Origin: Roseiarcus sp963755075
Lineage (GTDB): Bacteria; Pseudomonadota; Alphaproteobacteria; Rhizobiales; Beijerinckiaceae
Reading direction: 5' to 3'
Length of the DNA: 16,135 nt
Assembly (NCBI GenBank): GCA_963755075.1
Contig: CAVWKL010000243.1
Span: forward strand, 1-16,135
Part shown: one piece after another, positions 13,279 to 16,135 of the stretch
How positions within the stretch are numbered: position 1 is the stretch's first letter
Layout of the letters: every line of letters begins with the position of its first letter
Program-made: the position numbers and the translations under genes
Notes under the pieces: generated by a model
The model's input: only the letters and a program-made list of their open reading frames with translations
The model's database searches: none
Told to the model about the DNA's origin: nothing

Positions 13279-15034
13279 ATGTCTCTACGTTCGCGACTAT
13301 ACGCTACGGCGGCGCTCGTTCCATTCGCCACCCTCGCGGCTTTCGCGCCACCGGCGGATGCCGGAGCGCTCAATCCCTCGACGTTGTACGAATGCGACGT
13401 GTCGGGCACCGATCCCTCCGGCAGCCTTAACCCCTGTCCCAGCCTTGCGGGACCGGGAACAAAAACAACCACCAATGCCGTCACCGGCACCCTGTCCTCA
13501 AACCCTGCCGCCTATGCCTGCGCCGGTATCGGCTCCTATTGTGGCGCGCGCAGTAACAGTAATGCCAGTGCCACCGTTCCCGTCGATGTCTGGAACTACT
13601 GCCGCTGGGTCGATAACGCCAGCGTGAACTCGATCTTCGTGCCGTTCCGGACGGCTTTCGAATGGACGCAGTTCATCAACAACAAGCCGGCCGGCGTTGG
13701 TCTTGTTCCCTGCGGCCGTCCCTATGCCGTTGACGGCACTCCGGCTACGGAAACGGTCAATGCGCCTTATCCCAACTGCACGCCCCCGACCGTGACGGTG
13801 GATGCCCCCAATGTCTATGGCCGCCAGGCCACGTCGCTCTGGCCGGTGCCGAACAGCCCAAGCTTCACCTGCAACGGCAACGTTACCGTCACGTCGCAAC
13901 TGCAATGGACGGCCAACGATTCCGACAGCATCCCGCATGGCGCGTGGAGCTGGAACCCGAAGAACCAGTTCAGCCCGAATCGAGACTCTCGCCGTCAATG
14001 GCACGACCTCCACCACAGTTTATGTCGGCAACCCCGTGACCCTGACGTGGACATGGGATGCGAGCGTACAGTCCTGCGCCGCCAGCACCACTAGCGACTT
14101 CGGCGGCTTTGGCGGCTTTGGCGGTTGGGGTGGCGGCTTTGGCGGCGGTGGCAGCTGGTCGCTCGGCTTCGCCGGTCCCGGCGCAGAGCCCGGCGGCAGC
14201 GCGACGGTTACACCGGCACTGGGCACGACGACCTACACCCTTACCTGCACCGGAACGGATGGTCTGACATCAACCGCCTCCGTGACTGTGAATGTCGTCG
14301 AACCGCCACCACCACCGCCAACAGGCGGCGGCGGCGGCGGCAGTTGTGGCGGCTACGGCAACCCCTGCACTACTGGCGGCCACGGCGGCGGATGCTTCCT
14401 TCCCGGCAGTCTGGTGTTGATGGCCGATGGGCGACTCCGGCCAATCGAAACGCTGCAATTCGGCGACAGGGTGCAGAACGCGCACGGCGGCACCAACATG
14501 GTCTTGCGCCGCGAACTTTGCGCGCTCACCAAAGTCTGTAGCGTGTATGGCTTCGACGGCGGCAAGCCGATGGTTACGGCGCTTCATCCCTTCGTGATGG
14601 TGGAAGGCTATGCGGTCATCGATCCTGATGGCCTCCGCGAGAAATATCCTTACTTCGAAGACGAGATCGGGCCGGTGTCACGTTTGCAGGCAGGCATTGC
14701 CCTGCTCTCGCCGCAAGGGCCGCGTCGCATTGAATCGGTGCAAAAATATCCTGTGACGGAAGACGGCATCGCCTACGATCTCGTCCTCGATGGCGACCAG
14801 ACCTTCTTTGTCGAAGGCTTCGCCGTGCGCAGCCAACATGACAACGCGCATGCCGTTCGCTATCTGCCGCACCTGCTCCGAGACACAGCATGCATGGCGC
14901 GAGGGGCGGCAATCTCCGCAGTTTACGCCTCGGTAGGTATCGTTATGTCCCCTCTCGCCGCGCTGGCACAAGGCTCTGTTAGCGCCAGCGGCGATGGCGG
15001 CGACGGTGGCGGCGACGATGACGGCGGCGGCTAA
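13279..15034 (+). pseudogene. Secreted Ig-like protein with Hedgehog/intein-type Hint domain, split by a frameshift
   Basis: Frame 1 runs from ATG 13279 with a signal peptide (MSLRSRLYATAALVPFATLAAFAPPADAG, cleaved near 28) and sequence rich in Cys, Asn and Thr up to about 13975. It then becomes meaningless and stops at 14094. From about 13980 frame 2 continues the protein to TAA 15032-15034, so one base is extra (or two missing) near 13975-13985. Joined, the product is about 585 residues. It has a signal peptide, an all-beta Cys-bearing region, an Ig-like repeat (PVTLTWTWDASVQSC...TTTYTLTCTGTDG) interrupted by a FGGFGGFGG-type Gly insert, and a Pro/Gly linker. A Hint domain follows: start GGGCFLPGSLVLMADG with its Cys codon at 14393, TALHPF with His at 14585, and end YDLVLDGDQTFFVEGFAVRS. 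A hydrophobic helix and an Asp/Gly tail close it. Hint domains self-cleave before the Cys. It may be a pseudogene, a sequencing error or a recoded gene. Confidence 0.7.
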
Positions 15035-15184
15035 CAACACAGCTGACGCGTCTCGCGCTCGATAACGATCCTGTAGATTTCGCGTCGCGCGGGCTTTGGT
15101 TTGTTCGGTTTTCCGAAGGAGCGCGGCGTGACGTTCAGTCCGCAGCTCCGGCCCTCACATACGACTGGATGCAGGCAAGAAGAA

Positions 15185-15213
15185 AGCACCGGCCGCGCGA
15201 GGCGGCCGGTGCT
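15185..15213 (-). terminator. Rho-independent terminator of DUF736
   Basis: AGCACCGGCCGC (15185-15196) pairs perfectly over 12 bases with 15202-15213 around a five-base loop. On the minus strand the stem is followed by TTTCTTCTT. It begins ten bases after the DUF736 stop. Confidence 0.8.
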
Positions 15214-15222
15214 GGAGGCGAG

Positions 15223-15564
15223 CTACGCGGCGGGTGCCGCGCGCCTCGCCTGACGCGACCAGATCAGGATCGCGCCTGTGCCGTCTTCGGCGGGCATTAA
15301 GGCGGCATTGAGCGGATGCGGAAGCGCCGGGTCGTCGAGGCTGACCGAGAGGAATTCCCGTCCGGCTTCGCTGGTGCGTTTCCAGGCGGCTCCGAGTTCG
15401 ACCGAACCGTGCGTGCCCACGCTGACGACGCGGTAGTTCGGACCCTTGTCGTTCTTGGCTTCCGTTGGGCGGAACGCAACCTTGCCGCGTAGCAGGGTGA
15501 GCGTCTGGATGTCGCCTTCGTAGGTGTCCTTGGCCTTGTTGTGAGTGAAGTTGCCGATAATCAT
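15223..15564 (-). CDS. DUF736 family protein
   Basis: This is a 113-residue soluble protein matching DUF736 (PF05284), a family common on alphaproteobacterial plasmids and integrative elements and of unknown function. The start at 15564 has AAGGA seven bases upstream. The N-terminus MIIGNFTHNKAKDTYEGDIQTLTL is the family's opening beta strands, followed by KVAFRPTEAKNDKGPNYRVV and a WKRTSEAGREFLSVSLDDP segment. It ends with LNAALMPAEDGTGAILIWSR, the usual DUF736 C-terminal pattern (...A.L.......L.W.R), then a short Ala/Arg tail. It is probably expressed alone: a terminator follows closely and a very large structured leader precedes it, with the ribosome site inside the basal stem. Its presence supports the mobile-element reading. 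Confidence 0.9.
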   Translation of the reverse strand: MIIGNFTHNKAKDTYEGDIQTLTLLRGKVAFRPTEAKNDKGPNYRVVSVGTHGSVELGAAWKRTSEAGREFLSVSLDDPALPHPLNAALMPAEDGTGAILIWSRQARRAAPAA

Positions 15565-15572
15565 GATGTGTT

Positions 15573-15820
15573 CCTTCGCGTTGTGAGGCCGCCGTTTTGG
15601 GGCCTCGATAGCGACCGTTGACGACGCGAGGCTTCGGCAGCGGCGGGGCGCAAACCGGGAGGGGGATCACCCGCCTTGGCAGGGACGCGAAGCGACCGAA
15701 AGGCGGGGATACCCGGTTTGCGGTCGAAGACTGGAGGCCCAGAGGGCCGGAACCCCGAAGCGCCGGAGTGCGTCGTAGGGCGCGCGTTATCGAGGTCCTT
15801 CCGGCGGCCCCTGCGAAAGG
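15573..15820 (-). ncRNA. Long nested stem structure, probable structured 5' leader of DUF736
   Basis: Seven complementary block pairs nest in order, outside to inside: 15573-15579/15813-15820 (one bulge); 15587-15594/15802-15809 (8 bp); 15603-15610/15788-15795 (8 bp); 15621-15627/15770-15776 (7 bp); 15631-15637/15755-15761 (7 bp); 15649-15659/15712-15722 (11 bp); 15666-15677/15700-15710 (11 pairs, one bulge). A side hairpin forms at 15736-15748 (GGCCC/GGGCC). Transcribed leftward, it would be the DUF736 5' UTR, and the outermost stem covers the AAGGA ribosome site at 15572-15576. I do not recognise a named RNA family. A DNA-level role (replication or recombination site) is the alternative. 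Confidence 0.6.
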
Positions 15821-16135
15821 TTCAGAGGTGATTGGCGACTTCGCTTAGGTCACAAGGCCAAAGACGTTTGCGAAGGCGAACGCGCGAACACACGAACCCT
15901 ACGCGGCACGGGTCGCATCCGACGGAAACCAAGAACGACACGGGTCATACTGCGCAGCACACCGGCTGCGCGCGCCGGTCGGACGATCAGGATCGCCGCG
16001 CGCCCGCTGCCGGACGGAGACATTCCGTCAGCCTCGTCGACCGCGCGGCGTTGCGCGAATCGCCGCGCGATGCCTGCCAAAATTCATGAGCGTTCAGATT
16101 TTGGTCGCTCCGTCGGTGAAGCCTCGCGCGCTGTT
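15821..16135. other. Interval at the window end, no supported gene
   Basis: Open frames of 76-85 codons exist on both strands but have Arg-rich, shadow-like composition and no good ribosome site. An ATG at 16086 (MSVQILVAPSVKPRAL) runs off the right edge, and a minus-strand frame entering from the edge stops at 16094 (...SARGFTDGATKI). Either could be the end of a neighbouring gene, but too little is visible to decide. Confidence 0.3.

Larger units (their letters stand above)
5081..16135. mobile_element. Integrated mobilizable/conjugative element, one end at the tRNA-Leu fragment
   Basis: A tRNA 3' fragment marks one boundary. Integration into the 3' half of a minus-strand tRNA leaves the lone 3' fragment on the low-coordinate side, so the element should extend rightward. 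Inside are a coupling protein, relaxase-helicase, MobC, a repeat-rich probable oriT, DUF736 and several unknown genes, all typical cargo of rhizobial integrative elements. The integrase, the second attachment site and any mating-pair genes are not in the window, so self-transfer versus mobilization only cannot be decided. Confidence 0.65.

Noticed and set aside
15155..15670. 171-codon minus-strand frame overlapping DUF736
   Set aside because: It starts inside the structured leader and shadows DUF736 in another frame. The first about 35 codons (from GTG 15670) might be a leader peptide, but nothing supports that.
15850..16080. Minus-strand frame with a segment (GSGRAAILIVRPARAAG) vaguely like the DUF736 C-terminus
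   Set aside because: A 12-base identity (GCGATCCTGATC) is shared, but the rest does not align. It could be a decayed duplicate or chance and is too weak to annotate.
1..16135. CRISPR array, rRNA or complete insertion sequence
   Set aside because: No regularly spaced direct repeats, rRNA-like sequence or transposase frame was seen on either strand.

Overview
The window looks like a GC-rich alphaproteobacterial genome, most likely Hyphomicrobiales (Rhizobiales). The reasons are the GC-ending codon usage, the rhizobial-style TraG / TraA / MobC / DUF736 gene set, and the sugar ABC transporter genes. The species cannot be named from sequence alone.

Left part, 1 to about 5080, mostly chromosomal. 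The window opens in the 3' end of one ribose-type (BPD_transp_2) permease, followed by a second permease that overlaps it by a GTGA junction and a periplasmic sugar-binding protein, and closes with a strong rho-independent terminator. Next come a small zinc-ribbon protein, a class I SAM-dependent methyltransferase and, convergent to it, a secreted lipocalin-like protein. A broken fragment of a plasmid/phage-like replication gene (4665-5066) lies just before the next landmark.

Junction. At 5081-5150 (minus strand) lies the 3' part of a tRNA-Leu(UAA) gene, from the D arm to CCA, with no 5' half. Short AT-rich sequence follows. This is the expected footprint of an element that integrated into a tRNA gene, so everything from about 5081 to the window end is read here as an integrated mobilizable or conjugative element. 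Its far end and its integrase lie outside the window.

Element, 5081-16135. It holds a conserved-looking unknown gene read leftward (5309-6181) behind a perfect operator-like palindrome. A three-gene rightward operon follows (Pro/Ala-rich membrane protein, unknown membrane protein, VirD4/TraG-type coupling ATPase). Convergent to it is a leftward mobC-traA operon encoding a ribbon-helix-helix accessory protein and an 846-residue relaxase-helicase. Upstream of mobC is a 585-base non-coding region dense in inverted repeats, the best place for oriT. Then come a frameshifted gene for a secreted protein with Ig-like repeats and a Hedgehog/intein-type Hint domain, and a leftward DUF736 gene. The coupling protein, relaxase, MobC and oriT candidate form a DNA-processing module. 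No mating-pair (VirB/Trb) genes are visible.

The most unusual structure is at 15573-15820, directly upstream of DUF736: seven nested complementary blocks that would fold a roughly 250-nt leader into one long branched hairpin, with the DUF736 Shine-Dalgarno sequence inside its basal stem. I recognise no named RNA family there.
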